DNA from: Pseudomonas iridis
GTDB lineage: Bacteria > Pseudomonadota > Gammaproteobacteria > Pseudomonadales > Pseudomonadaceae
NCBI RefSeq assembly: GCF_017980685.1
Contig: NZ_JACXXO010000020.1
Location: 1 to 64,000, forward strand
Length of the DNA: 64,000 bases
Reading direction: 5' to 3'
In this document: in pieces, positions 37,176 to 45,856 of the stretch
Layout of the letters: every line of letters starts with the position of its first letter
How positions within the stretch are numbered: position 1 is the stretch's first letter
Notes under the pieces: model-generated
Database searches by the model: none
What the model was told of the DNA's origin: nothing
What the model saw: the letters and a program-made list of their open reading frames with translations, nothing else
Translations under genes and position numbers: made by a program

Positions 37176-37712
37176 GTGTCTCGCATATTGACCCACCCGA
37201 CCGCTGAAGAAATCCAGACCGAACATGACGCCAAGATGTTCGGCTCACCCAAGGAACGTCTGGACTTCTATAGGCGCGAAATCCAGTACGAAACCAGCAT
37301 CCTCGCCAATCGCACCGATGCCTATCTGGCGGCGCAATCGTTCCTGGTGATTGCCTTTGCTTCGTGCATGTCCAACCTCAACCCGGAATGGGGCAAGTTG
37401 TTTACCTTGGTGGTGCCACCGTTTCTGGCGCTGTTGGGACTGCTCAGCTCGCTCAACGCCTGGCCTGGGATTCGCGCGGCGTACGACATCATCGACCACT
37501 GGCACTTCAAGCAGAGCCATTTGCTGCACAGCGAGCCTTTGATGGGTCTGGCGTACGACGAATCACCCCTGTTCAGCGAGACGGAGTCGAGCCACAAGGG
37601 CTACCGTAAATCGCTGTTGTTCTCGGTGCGCACGCCGTGGATTTTTGCCACGTTCTGGATGATGCTGGGCAGTTATGCGGTGTTTATTCAGGTAACGAAT
37701 CCTGGGGGCTAG
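37176..37712 (+). CDS. Conserved two-helix membrane protein, unknown function
   Basis: A 178-residue protein. A soluble N-terminus (about 45 residues) leads to hydrophobic stretches near residues 48-90 (YLAAQSFLVIAFASCM then TLVVPPFLALLGLLSSL) and 148-172 (PWIFATFWMMLGSYAVFIQ). The part between contains a charged loop. It looks like an inner-membrane protein. The GTG start has CCGGAG about 12 bases before. It stands 76 bases after the kinase, in the same direction, and could be its last operon member. I do not recognise a named family. Confidence 0.72.
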   Translation: MSRILTHPTAEEIQTEHDAKMFGSPKERLDFYRREIQYETSILANRTDAYLAAQSFLVIAFASCMSNLNPEWGKLFTLVVPPFLALLGLLSSLNAWPGIRAAYDIIDHWHFKQSHLLHSEPLMGLAYDESPLFSETESSHKGYRKSLLFSVRTPWIFATFWMMLGSYAVFIQVTNPGG

Positions 37713-37740
37713 GTTTTGGCTACCAGAGTCGAAGATCAAC

Positions 37741-37894
37741 AGCCCCTCACCCCAGCCCTCTCCCAGAGGGAGAGGGAGCGGATCTTGGTTGTGTTCAAAA
37801 CTTGAGTTCGACTCGGTGTCTCACGTCGGCGTAACGCCTGAGAACAACACGGTCAGTCCCCTCTCCCTCGGGGAGAGGGCTAGGGTGAGGGGGC
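37741..37894. repeat. Nested-palindrome intergenic element (type D), copy 2
   Basis: The same end sequences as the element at 19953 (CCCTCACCCCAGCCCTCTCC on the left, GGGAGAGGGCTAGGGTGAGG on the right) but a shorter and unrelated interior of about 85 bases. Confidence 0.82.
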
Positions 37895-37903
37895 TTTTTC
37901 AGC

Positions 37904-38200
37904 CTATTCCGCCGTCTCCAACTCCCGACGCAACCCCTGCGAATTCTGCACCGACATCGGAATCGGCGGGAAATCCTCGTTCAGCACGCACAAATGCTCA
38001 ATCGCATCGGCAAACTTCACATCGGCTTTTCGGCGTAAAGCCCGATAGTGCTCAAACTGTTCGAGATCCAGCTGCCCGCTTTCGAGTAGCTGATGAGCCG
38101 CGCGATTCAGCGCGTGTGCTTCTTCGAACAATTGACGATTGCGTTCCAGGGCCAAAGCCCTGCAAGCCTTGATTTGCGCAGGAGTCGAGCATTCTTTCAT
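37904..38200 (-). CDS. Small hypothetical protein
   Basis: A 98-residue soluble protein, very rich in Ala, Leu, Glu and Arg and probably mostly helical (QIKACRALALERNRQLFEEA). It has no signal peptide or membrane segment. It could be a small Pseudomonas-specific protein of unknown role. It reads leftward from the 156-base gap before the antiporter stop. Identity is unknown; codon use and start position (ATG, weak upstream site) make it a probable real gene. Confidence 0.62.
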   Translation of the reverse strand: MKECSTPAQIKACRALALERNRQLFEEAHALNRAAHQLLESGQLDLEQFEHYRALRRKADVKFADAIEHLCVLNEDFPPIPMSVQNSQGLRRELETAE

Positions 38201-38356
38201 GACCGTAACCTTAAATATCGGGATTCCTTTTCAGGGCGCGATGCCGCAGGGGAACCGAACCTGCCGTACCCCGTCGCAGGGTGCGGCAGGGAGTTAAGGT
38301 TGTGACCGCCGGCAGTTGCAGAGCGATCCATTTTTTTTCATCAGAACATTCCGCAG

Positions 38357-39703
38357 TTATTGTCGGGAGCGCTTTTTGCGCTGTTCATATCGCGCAAGGA
38401 TCGGTTGCGTACTGATGCCATGCAGCAAAATACTCAGCGCCACTATCGACAGCGTCAGGTCGGTACACAGCGTGGCCACCGAATCGCTCAGCCCATGATT
38501 CAAGGCATAAAACAGATAGAACAGGCTGCCGATCCCGCGAATGCCGAACCAGCCGATCAGCAAACGTTGCCGTCCCTGCAGCAAAGAACCCCACGGCATC
38601 AGCGCAACACAAAGCGGGCGAATCAGGCAGAACAACACGCCACCAACCAGTAACGCCCGCCAGTCCCAGTGTGCAATCAGCACAACACCCAGCAGTGTGA
38701 CGAGAAACACTTCCATCGCCCGTTCAACCAGGCCACCGAACGACAACATGTCACCCATCATGATCCCGGCAGCAACCTGACTGTCTTCCATCTGTTCGGT
38801 ATCGCCATGCACGGCATGCTGCGGTTCCGTATTCAGGTGACCGACTACCGGTTGCACCAGATGCTCGGCGGGCGGCTGAGTGGCTCCGGTGGATTGAACT
38901 TCCACCTGACGCAGGCCCAGTCCCGCAGCAAATACCGACAGAAAGCCATAGCCACCGATGGCTTCGGCCATGACATAGGCCAGCGCGATCAATGCCAGCG
39001 CCAGATAGTCATTGGGGCTCAGAGTGCTGTCTTCGTTATGGATACGTAATGACAGCGTCACGCGGCCGATGCCACGCCCCATCCAGTAACCGGTCAACAA
39101 CCCGGCGGGTACAGCCCATAACACGCTGTCCAAGAACCAGTCCTGCCAGAGTCCGTTGTTGCTATCGGCCTGCAGTAATAGCAATCCTAGGATTACAAAA
39201 GGAAAGGCGATGCCGTCATTCAGCCCAGCCTCGCCGGACAGGCCGAAGCGCACGCTGTCGACGTCCCTCGCGTCGTTGACCTGGACCAGCGCCGCGAGCA
39301 CGGGGTCGGTCGGCGCCAGAATCGCGCCGATCAGCAGCGAGGGCCCCCACGCGAGTTGAAAGCCCCAATGCAGCAACAGGCAGACGCCAGCGATGGTCAG
39401 TACCATCACCGGGCCGGCCAGGCCGAACGCGATCCGCCAACGCTTGTCGCTTAGCGGCAGGCGCAGTTTCAATCCGCAGACAAACAACGAAAAGAGCACC
39501 GCGACTTCCGTCAGGTGCTCCATCCACAACGAGGCGTCATCCAGCGACAGTTTCAGCAGATCCAGGCCACTGGGGCCAATTGCAACACCCAGCAGCAAGC
39601 ACACCGCCGAGGTCGTCACCGGCATCCAGCGCAAATAGGAGGAGGTCAGCGCCAGCGTCAGCAACACGGCGCCGAGCACGGCAACCCACACGGTAAAACT
39701 CAT
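38357..39703 (-). CDS. CPA1-type sodium/proton antiporter
   Basis: A 448-residue cation:proton antiporter with about 12 membrane helices. The ion-site helix reads GLSGEAGLNDGIAFP, the CPA1 form of the conserved acidic pair region, and APTDPVLAALVQVND precedes it, as in NhaP relatives. A soluble loop near residues 275-300 (TQPPAEHLVQPVVGHLNTE) is unusual in being hydrophilic and long. Family members exchange Na+ or K+ for H+ at the inner membrane. It stands alone, leftward, with the YghA-like gene upstream at a distance of about 110 bases. Confidence 0.88.
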   Translation of the reverse strand: MSFTVWVAVLGAVLLTLALTSSYLRWMPVTTSAVCLLLGVAIGPSGLDLLKLSLDDASLWMEHLTEVAVLFSLFVCGLKLRLPLSDKRWRIAFGLAGPVMVLTIAGVCLLLHWGFQLAWGPSLLIGAILAPTDPVLAALVQVNDARDVDSVRFGLSGEAGLNDGIAFPFVILGLLLLQADSNNGLWQDWFLDSVLWAVPAGLLTGYWMGRGIGRVTLSLRIHNEDSTLSPNDYLALALIALAYVMAEAIGGYGFLSVFAAGLGLRQVEVQSTGATQPPAEHLVQPVVGHLNTEPQHAVHGDTEQMEDSQVAAGIMMGDMLSFGGLVERAMEVFLVTLLGVVLIAHWDWRALLVGGVLFCLIRPLCVALMPWGSLLQGRQRLLIGWFGIRGIGSLFYLFYALNHGLSDSVATLCTDLTLSIVALSILLHGISTQPILARYEQRKKRSRQ

Positions 39704-39767
39704 GATTCATCTCTCGTACGGCCTGGTTTGTGGGTGGGTTGGTGCAACTCTTACAGAGTTGTGAGAA

Positions 39768-39793
39768 CCCCGGGGTTACCAGTGACCCCGGGG
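39768..39793. terminator. Inverted repeat after the YghA-like gene
   Basis: CCCCGGGGT and ACCCCGGGG pair around an 8-base loop, just beyond the stop of the leftward SDR gene. There is no good T-run, so terminator function is uncertain. Confidence 0.5.
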
Positions 39794-39810
39794 CCGATCA
39801 GGGGCGATGC

Positions 39811-40668
39811 TCAGAGCATCGGTTTGCCGCCCGTGACGCCATAGCGTTGGCCGGTGATGTAGCTGGCTTCGTCGGATGCCAGCAGAACGTAGATCGGCGC
39901 AACCTCCACCGGCTGGCCGGGACGCCCCAGCGGGGTATTGCCACCGAAGTTCTGCACTTCTTCATCAGGCATGGTCGAGACGATCAGAGGCGTCCAGATC
40001 GGCCCCGGCGCCACGCAGTTCACGCGAATTTCCTTGGGCCCGAGCATCTGCGCCAGACCACCGGTGAAGTTGGCGATCGCACCCTTGGTGGTGGCGTAAG
40101 CCAGCAGGCTCGGCTTCGGCATGTCCGAATTGACTGAGCTGGTATTGATGATCGACGCACCGGGGCGCATGTGTTTGATCGCTGCCTGACACAGGCGGAA
40201 AATCGCCGTGATGTTGACGTCGAAGGTCATCACCCATTCGTCATCGGGGATGTCTTCGAAGTTTTCGTGGGTCATCTGGAACGCGGCATTGTTGACCAGC
40301 ACGTCGATGCGGCCGAAGCGTTCAATGGTTTGATCGACCAGTTCCTGGCAATGGGACTTTTGCGCGAGGTCGCCCGACAGCAACAGGCATTGGCGACCGG
40401 CCTGTTCGACCCAGCGTGCGGTTTCCTTCGCGTCTTCGTGTTCATCGAGGTAAGCGACGACAACGTCAGCGCCTTCACGGGCAAAGGCAATGGCCACGGC
40501 GCGGCCGATACCGCTGTCGCCGCCAGTGATCAGGGCGATCTTGCCGGCCAGTCGGCCCGAGCCAACGTAACTTTGCTCGCCGCAATCAGGATACGGCTCC
40601 ATTTTGCGTTGCGAACCGGGAACGGATTGGGCCTGCGCAGGGAAGGGTGGTTTTGGATAATCGGTCAT
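39811..40668 (-). CDS. Short-chain dehydrogenase/reductase (YghA-like)
   Basis: A 285-residue classical SDR with the 40-residue N-terminal extension of the E. coli YghA group (YPKPPFPAQAQSVPGSQRKM). The NAD(P) motif is TGGDSGIG, NNAA follows, and the catalytic Ser (NTSSVNS) and Tyr-Lys (YATTKGA) are present. Relatives are general stress-linked aldehyde or polyol reductases; the real substrate is unknown. The gene is leftward and apparently monocistronic, with type C repeat DNA 110 bases upstream. Confidence 0.92.
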   Translation of the reverse strand: MTDYPKPPFPAQAQSVPGSQRKMEPYPDCGEQSYVGSGRLAGKIALITGGDSGIGRAVAIAFAREGADVVVAYLDEHEDAKETARWVEQAGRQCLLLSGDLAQKSHCQELVDQTIERFGRIDVLVNNAAFQMTHENFEDIPDDEWVMTFDVNITAIFRLCQAAIKHMRPGASIINTSSVNSDMPKPSLLAYATTKGAIANFTGGLAQMLGPKEIRVNCVAPGPIWTPLIVSTMPDEEVQNFGGNTPLGRPGQPVEVAPIYVLLASDEASYITGQRYGVTGGKPML

Positions 40669-40778
40669 CGTGGGTCTCCGAGTCTCATGGCGGGTATGGC
40701 CGGTTGACCCGGCAGGTTTGCCATGAGTTCGATCGGATTTGCGCTGACGGTTCTACATTGAGCAAAACCCCCGCCCCC

Positions 40779-40871
40779 CTGTAGGAGCTGTCGAGTGAAA
40801 CGAGGCTGCGATCTTTTGATCTGTTTTTTAAGAGCAAGATTAAAAGATCGCAGCGTGCCGCAGCTCCTACA
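40779..40871. repeat. Type C palindromic repeat
   Basis: CTGTAGGAGCTG ... GCTGCGATCTTTTGATC is mirrored by AAAAGATCGCAGC ... CAGCTCCTACAG. The stem is interrupted by a few changes. It directly follows the DUF1348 gene and may terminate it. Confidence 0.88.
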
Positions 40872-40879
40872 GAAGCGGG

Positions 40880-41359
40880 TTACAGACCAAGCGCCGACAG
40901 TCCCGGATGATCATCCGGGCGACGGCCCAGCGGCCAGTGGAACTTGCGCTCGCTTTCCTGAATCGGCAGGTCGTTGATGCAGGCATAGCGCTGGAACATC
41001 AGGCCGTTGTCGTCGAACTCCCAGTTCTCGTTCCCGTAGGAGCGGAACCAGTTGCCGGAATCGTCATGCCATTCGTAGGCATAGCGCACCGCAATGCGCG
41101 TGTCCGAGTAGGCCCAGAGTTCCTTGATCAGTCGGTAGTCCAGCTCTTTCGCCCATTTACGGGTGAGGAAGGCTTTGGCCTCTTCGCGGTTGTTGGCGAA
41201 CTCGGCGCGGTTGCGCCATTTCGTCTCGAGGGTGTAGGCCAACGAGACCCTCTCGGGATCGCGGGAGTTCCAGCCGTCTTCGGCCAGGCGAACTTTCTCG
41301 ATGGCCGATTCAAGGTTGAAGGGTGGCAATGGCGGACGTACCTGAGCTGCAGTAGACAT
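40880..41359 (-). CDS. DUF1348 (NTF2-like) protein
   Basis: A 159-residue NTF2-fold protein of the DUF1348 type. The family opening AEDGWNSRDPERVSLAYT and the strand pair YAYEWHDDSGNWFRSYGNENW are clear. Members are small and soluble with a conical pocket; their substrates are unknown. GGGAGA lies six bases before the ATG. It is the second gene of a two-gene leftward unit with the TetR regulator (55 bases apart), so it is probably that regulator's target. Confidence 0.9.
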   Translation of the reverse strand: MSTAAQVRPPLPPFNLESAIEKVRLAEDGWNSRDPERVSLAYTLETKWRNRAEFANNREEAKAFLTRKWAKELDYRLIKELWAYSDTRIAVRYAYEWHDDSGNWFRSYGNENWEFDDNGLMFQRYACINDLPIQESERKFHWPLGRRPDDHPGLSALGL

Positions 41360-41414
41360 GATCAGTCTCCCGATAGATTCAACGTTTAAACAACTTGTCT
41401 GGCCTATTAAGGCG

Positions 41415-41978
41415 TTACAGGTCCAATAACTTGCGCGCCATGCATTGCGCATTATCGGCGGCACTGTGATCACCCATCACAAGCGCTACGGTAATGGCGC
41501 CGTCAATCAGGATCAGCAGCTGTTTGGCCAGCAACTGCGGATCCTTGGCGCCATGTTCGGTACACAGCTCGCACACGTAGTCGAGCAGCTTCTGTTTATG
41601 TTCCCTGGCGATCAGACGCACCGGATCTTGCGCGTCGCCGGTCTCGCCGCTGGTGTTGATGAAGGCGCAGCCGCGAAAGCCCTCGGAGGCGAACCAGCCC
41701 TTGAGCACGGTAAACAGGTTGAGCAGGCGATCGGCCGGCGTTTCGGCCTGATCGACAGCGCTTCGGTACCAGTGCATCCAGCGCACATCGCGACGTTGAA
41801 GGGCGGCAGCCACCAACTCATCTTTATTGGTGAAGTAGCGGTAGATGCTCTTTCTGGAGACGCCGGCGGTTTTCACCAGAAGATCCATGCCCGTGGCGGC
41901 GATGCCACTTCTATAGATCAGCTTTTCGGTGACATCCAGAATGATGTCGCGGGTTGAGGTGTCTTTGATTTCGTTCAT
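41415..41978 (-). CDS. TetR-family transcriptional regulator
   Basis: A 187-residue repressor. Residues 10-55 form the TetR helix-turn-helix (GMDLLVKTAGVSRKSIYRYFTNKDEL), and the rest is a helical ligand-binding domain with the YSFT-like GCAFINTSGE segment of the YcdC/AcuR group. ATG 41978 is the standard family start; an upstream ATG at 42008 has no better ribosome-binding site. It lies upstream of the DUF1348 gene and likely controls that gene and itself. The inducing ligand is unknown. Confidence 0.9.
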   Translation of the reverse strand: MNEIKDTSTRDIILDVTEKLIYRSGIAATGMDLLVKTAGVSRKSIYRYFTNKDELVAAALQRRDVRWMHWYRSAVDQAETPADRLLNLFTVLKGWFASEGFRGCAFINTSGETGDAQDPVRLIAREHKQKLLDYVCELCTEHGAKDPQLLAKQLLILIDGAITVALVMGDHSAADNAQCMARKLLDL

Positions 41979-42027
41979 GTTGCGAACAGTAGAACGGGCG
42001 TTCTTCATTGGCAAGTTATTTTTCAAA

Positions 42028-42117
42028 GTCAAAAGATCGCAGCCTTCGGCAGCTCCTGCACGGGGATTGTGAATACCTTGCAGGCGCTGCCGAAGGCCGC
42101 GAACTTTCGATCTCTTT
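42028..42117. repeat. Type C repeat, degenerate pair
   Basis: Two diverged copies of the CGCAGCCTTCGGCAGCTCCT half-site in opposite orientation. They lie in the divergent region between tetR and pssA. Confidence 0.78.
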
Positions 42118-42193
42118 ACAGACACTCACAAGACCCACAGGGATCGATGGTGTAAGCTCTCGGGTTCTTCGGATTCGACCCATTGCGAGCCCT

Positions 42194-43537
42194 ATGCCGT
42201 TGCTCTTCAAACGTTCTCTGCTGCCTAAACTGCGCAGCTTTCCGCTGACCGCCGAGGCCGTGACCATTTTGTCCGGCGCCGCCGAGTTCCGCCGTTGCCT
42301 GCTGGAGAAAATCGCTGCGGCGACCCAGCGCATCTATGTCGTTGCGCTGTATTTGCAGCAAGACGAAGCCGGTCAGGAAATCCTTGATGCCTTGCACGCC
42401 GCCAAACTCGCGCGACCCGAGCTGGAAATCGCCGTGGTGGTCGACTGGCTGCGCGCCCAGCGCGGGCTGATCGGTGCCGGCAAGCAGCCGGGCAATTCGG
42501 CGTGGTATCAGGAAATGACCCGCACCCACCAGAGCGAAGTGCCGGTCTACGGTGTACCGGTGCAAACCCGCGAACTGTTCGGTGTGCTGCATTTGAAGGG
42601 CTTCGTGATCGACGATTGCGTGGTCTACAGCGGCGCCAGCCTTAACAACGTTTACCTGCACAAGTTCGACAAGTACCGTTTCGACCGCTATCACGTCCTG
42701 CAGAGCCCTGAGCTGGCGGACTCAATGCATCACCTGGTCAAACACGGCCTGATCGAATCCAAAGCGGTGCATCGTCTCGACCTACCGAATCTGCCGACCA
42801 CCCGCAGCCTGCGTAACGATATCGGCGATCTGCGCAGCCGCCTCAAGCACGCGGCGTACGACACCAGTGCCGGCAGCACCGCCAGAGAAGGTTTGTCGGT
42901 CAGTCCATTGCTGGGCGTGGGCAAGAACAACCCGCTGAACCGGGCGATTCTCGAACTGATCGCCAGTGCGCAAAAGCAGCTGACCATTTGCACGCCTTAC
43001 TTCAACCTGCCGCTGGGGGTGATCCGCGAGATCAACCGCGCGCTGGCCCGTGGCGTGAAGATCGATATCGTGGTTGGCGACAAGACCGCCAACGACTTCT
43101 ACATCCCGCCGAGCGAGCCGTTCAGGGTGATCTCAGCGCTGCCGTACCTGTACGAGATCAGCCTGCGCCGCTTCGCCAAACGCCATCAGCGCAGCATCGA
43201 CAGCGGTCAGTTGAACCTGCACCTGTGGCGTGACGGCGACAACACCTATCACCTCAAGGGCATGTGGATCGATCAGCGCTACACGCTGCTGACCGGCAAC
43301 AACCTTAATCCACGGGCGTTCCGCCTGGACCTGGAAAATGCGTTGTTGATCGATGATCCCAAAGGCGAGTGGGTGGACCCGCGAGCGCAGGAGCTGAAGG
43401 CGATCTTCGGCCATACCTCGCGGATTTCCAGCTTCCACGACCTTGAGACCTTGCCGGAATACCCGGCCGGGGTGGCGAAGTTTCTCAAGCGCGTAAGTCG
43501 GGTGCGGATTGAGCGGTTGCTTTACCGGATTCTGTAA
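42194..43537 (+). CDS. pssA: CDP-diacylglycerol-serine O-phosphatidyltransferase
   Basis: Makes phosphatidylserine, the precursor of phosphatidylethanolamine, from CDP-diacylglycerol and L-serine. It belongs to the phospholipase D-like PssA type. Two HxKxxxxD motifs are present: HLKGFVIDD (His133, Lys135) and HLKGMWID (His353). The second is followed by TGNNLNPRA. The 447-residue length equals E. coli PssA. ATG 42194 fits the family; the longer frame upstream runs through type C repeat DNA and is not coding. It associates peripherally with the membrane. It is monocistronic. Confidence 0.94.
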   Translation: MPLLFKRSLLPKLRSFPLTAEAVTILSGAAEFRRCLLEKIAAATQRIYVVALYLQQDEAGQEILDALHAAKLARPELEIAVVVDWLRAQRGLIGAGKQPGNSAWYQEMTRTHQSEVPVYGVPVQTRELFGVLHLKGFVIDDCVVYSGASLNNVYLHKFDKYRFDRYHVLQSPELADSMHHLVKHGLIESKAVHRLDLPNLPTTRSLRNDIGDLRSRLKHAAYDTSAGSTAREGLSVSPLLGVGKNNPLNRAILELIASAQKQLTICTPYFNLPLGVIREINRALARGVKIDIVVGDKTANDFYIPPSEPFRVISALPYLYEISLRRFAKRHQRSIDSGQLNLHLWRDGDNTYHLKGMWIDQRYTLLTGNNLNPRAFRLDLENALLIDDPKGEWVDPRAQELKAIFGHTSRISSFHDLETLPEYPAGVAKFLKRVSRVRIERLLYRIL

Positions 43538-43555
43538 CTTGATCCGGATGATGCG

Positions 43556-43665
43556 GCGAGCCTGCTGACGTCATCGCTGGCAAGCCAGCTCCCACAGGTC
43601 TGGCGGGTGTTCACAAAATCCGTGAGCACTCCAAAACCCTGTGGGAGCGAGCCTGCTCGCGAAGG
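43556..43665. repeat. REP units (one intact type A, one diverged)
   Basis: An intact GTGGGAGCGAGCCTGCTCGC at 43640 and a diverged partner near 43556-43600 (GCTGGCAAGCCAGCTCCCAC). They lie between pssA and the convergent efeO2 gene. Confidence 0.82.
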
Positions 43666-43688
43666 GGCCAGCCCAGACGCTGGAAAAC

Positions 43689-44513
43689 TTAATTCAGCCC
43701 CAACTTCCCACGCAACGTGGAAAGGTCTTCCGCCAATGTATTCACCGGCCCGACCAGCGCCTTGCGGTCGTTATCCTTGACCTTGTCATACGTCTCAAAC
43801 CCGCCATCCTGGGTCTTGTACCTGGCCAGCACCTTGTTGACGGTGGCGAAGTTCTTGTCGACTTTCGCTATGAAAGCCTTGTCCTGCTGCTCGATCTGCG
43901 GGCGGAACAAATCGACGATTTTCTTCGCGCCATCGATGTTGCCCTGAAAGTCATACAGGTCGGTGTGGCTGTAGCGATCTTCCTCACCGGAAATCTTCGT
44001 CGCGGCCACTTCTTCCAGCAGCGCAGCCGCACCGCCCACCACTTTTTCCGGCGGGAAGGTCAGGCCGGCCACGCGGGTTTGCAGGTCTTGCACGTCTTTG
44101 TTCAAGCCATCCGCCAATGCATCAAGGCCCTGGGTGCTTTTCTGCGCGAACAGTGAATATTCGATGCGGTGGAAACCGGTGAAATCTTCAGCCTTTACGC
44201 CTTTTTCGTGGTCATCGACGCGAGAATCGATGGACGCATCGAGGTCACTGAACAGCTCGGCAATCGGCTCGATCTTCTCGTAGAAGACGCGGGTCGGTGC
44301 GTAGAGTTTTTGCTCGGTCGCCAGGTCGCCTTTCTTCACGGCGTCGGTGAATTGCTGGGTGTGGCTGGCCAGTTCATCGAGTTGTTCGGTGACGTAGATC
44401 TTATAGTCCGACACCGGACCGACCAGATCCAGCGGTGCTGTCGCGGCGAATGCCGACATTGGGGTGTTGAGCAATCCGAGGGTCAGCAATAACGCGAGTG
44501 GCGTCTTTTTCAT
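43689..44513 (-). CDS. EfeO-type M75 periplasmic iron-uptake protein without cupredoxin domain
   Basis: A 274-residue protein with a signal peptide ending SAFAAT. It consists only of the helical M75/imelysin domain, carrying the HxxE metal motif in GFHRIEYSLF (and a second site EDRYSHTD). It is thus of the EfeM type found in Pseudomonas, lacking the N-terminal copper-like domain of classic EfeO. It is the last gene of the efe operon, 27 bases after efeB. It probably gathers ferrous or ferric iron in the periplasm and delivers it to the permease. Confidence 0.92.
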   Translation of the reverse strand: MKKTPLALLLTLGLLNTPMSAFAATAPLDLVGPVSDYKIYVTEQLDELASHTQQFTDAVKKGDLATEQKLYAPTRVFYEKIEPIAELFSDLDASIDSRVDDHEKGVKAEDFTGFHRIEYSLFAQKSTQGLDALADGLNKDVQDLQTRVAGLTFPPEKVVGGAAALLEEVAATKISGEEDRYSHTDLYDFQGNIDGAKKIVDLFRPQIEQQDKAFIAKVDKNFATVNKVLARYKTQDGGFETYDKVKDNDRKALVGPVNTLAEDLSTLRGKLGLN

Positions 44514-44540
44514 GGGGGCGGCTCCAGTGTTGAAGTTGTT

Positions 44541-45839
44541 TTATGCGGCTGTTTTGGGTTGTGTGGCGTTGAGCAGCGAGCGCCCGATAAAGTCTTTGTC
44601 GCCCGTCACACCCGGCAGGGTGAAGAAGTAACCGCCGCCGACCGGTTTGAGGTATTCCTCCAGCGGTTCACCGTTGAGGCGGTTCTGCACGGTAATGAAG
44701 CCTTTTTCCAGATCTGCCTGGTAACAGATGAACAGCAGGCCCATGTCGAGCTGGCCGTTCTTGTTGACGCCATTGGAATAGTTGAACGGTCGGCGCAGGA
44801 TCAGGTTGGCCTGGCTGGCGGCGGTGCGCGGGTTGGCCAGGCGAATGTGCGCGTCGAGCCTGGTCAGCTTGCCTTCCGGGTCTTTGCTGTAATCCGGGAC
44901 CTCGCTTTCGTGGTGGCCGCCCATCGGCGCGCCGGTGTTCTTGGTCCGACCGAAAATGCTTTCCTGCTCCTGCAACGGCGTGCGATCCCAGCGTTCGACG
45001 AAGTTGCGGATGATCCGTACCGCTTGATAACTGCCGTGCGCCGCCCAGGCCGGTTCGTCGCTGCCCGGTTGCACCCATACCAGGCGATCCATGGCTTTAT
45101 GGTCGTTGGAATCGGGGTTGGCCGAGCCATCACGGAAACCCAGGAAGTTGCGCGCCGATTGCGCCGGCACACCGGGTTTGGCCGGGGCTTGCGGCGGCAC
45201 GCTGCCTTCCTGTTTCCAGCGCACCAGCAACAGGTCCGGCAGGTTTTTGACGATGTCGCGCAGGGCGTGGATGTTGGTGTCGGCGGTGTTGGCGCAGAAC
45301 TGCAGACTCAAGTCGCCATGGCAGCAATCGGCCTCCAGCGCATCGTTGGGGAAACCGACCATGCGTTGCAGACGCTTGGGTTTGGCGTCCGCCAGGCCGA
45401 AGCGCTCATCGAACAGCGATTCGCCCACCGACACGGTGATGGTCAGGTTGTCCGGGGTGACGACCGGGCCGAGGATGCCGGAGTCTGGCGGCGGCAGTTT
45501 CGGATCGATCTGCGCGACCGGTCCGCCCTTCATCAGGAAGGCGATGCGCTCGTTGAGCGTGCGGAACAGTCGCTCGAGATCTTCGCGATCGCTGGCCAAC
45601 ACATCGAACGCCACCAACATGCCCGACGCCGGGCGAGGGGTGACGATGCCGGTTTGATGCACACTGTGGAAATCGTGACGGTCTTCGGTCTTGTCGCTGC
45701 TAGGTGCTTCGGTGACTTGCGCAGGTGCAGCCGCCATAACCGGGCAGCTCAGGGCTGATCCGGCCAGCGCGACACCGGCAGCGCCCATGCCCATCAGTAC
45801 ACGGCGGCGTTGCAGGTTGAGTTGTTCTGAATCTTTCAT
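44541..45839 (-). CDS. efeB: Deferrochelatase / Dyp-type peroxidase
   Basis: A 432-residue Dyp-type haem peroxidase exported by Tat. The N-terminus has the twin-arginine signal QRRRVLMGMGAAG. The family motif GFRDGSANP (GxxDG) is present with the downstream haem-ligand region. It takes electrons from the EfeO proteins or removes iron from haem in the periplasm while keeping the ring intact. It lies 17 bases after efeO and 27 before the second EfeO-type gene, inside one operon. Confidence 0.95.
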   Translation of the reverse strand: MKDSEQLNLQRRRVLMGMGAAGVALAGSALSCPVMAAAPAQVTEAPSSDKTEDRHDFHSVHQTGIVTPRPASGMLVAFDVLASDREDLERLFRTLNERIAFLMKGGPVAQIDPKLPPPDSGILGPVVTPDNLTITVSVGESLFDERFGLADAKPKRLQRMVGFPNDALEADCCHGDLSLQFCANTADTNIHALRDIVKNLPDLLLVRWKQEGSVPPQAPAKPGVPAQSARNFLGFRDGSANPDSNDHKAMDRLVWVQPGSDEPAWAAHGSYQAVRIIRNFVERWDRTPLQEQESIFGRTKNTGAPMGGHHESEVPDYSKDPEGKLTRLDAHIRLANPRTAASQANLILRRPFNYSNGVNKNGQLDMGLLFICYQADLEKGFITVQNRLNGEPLEEYLKPVGGGYFFTLPGVTGDKDFIGRSLLNATQPKTAA

Positions 45840-45856
45840 CGGTACGGGTCTTCTGC

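Noticed and set aside
42008..42193. An N-terminal extension of the phosphatidylserine synthase
   Set aside because: The 62 extra codons lie across type C repeat DNA. The ATG at 42194 gives the normal family length and start.
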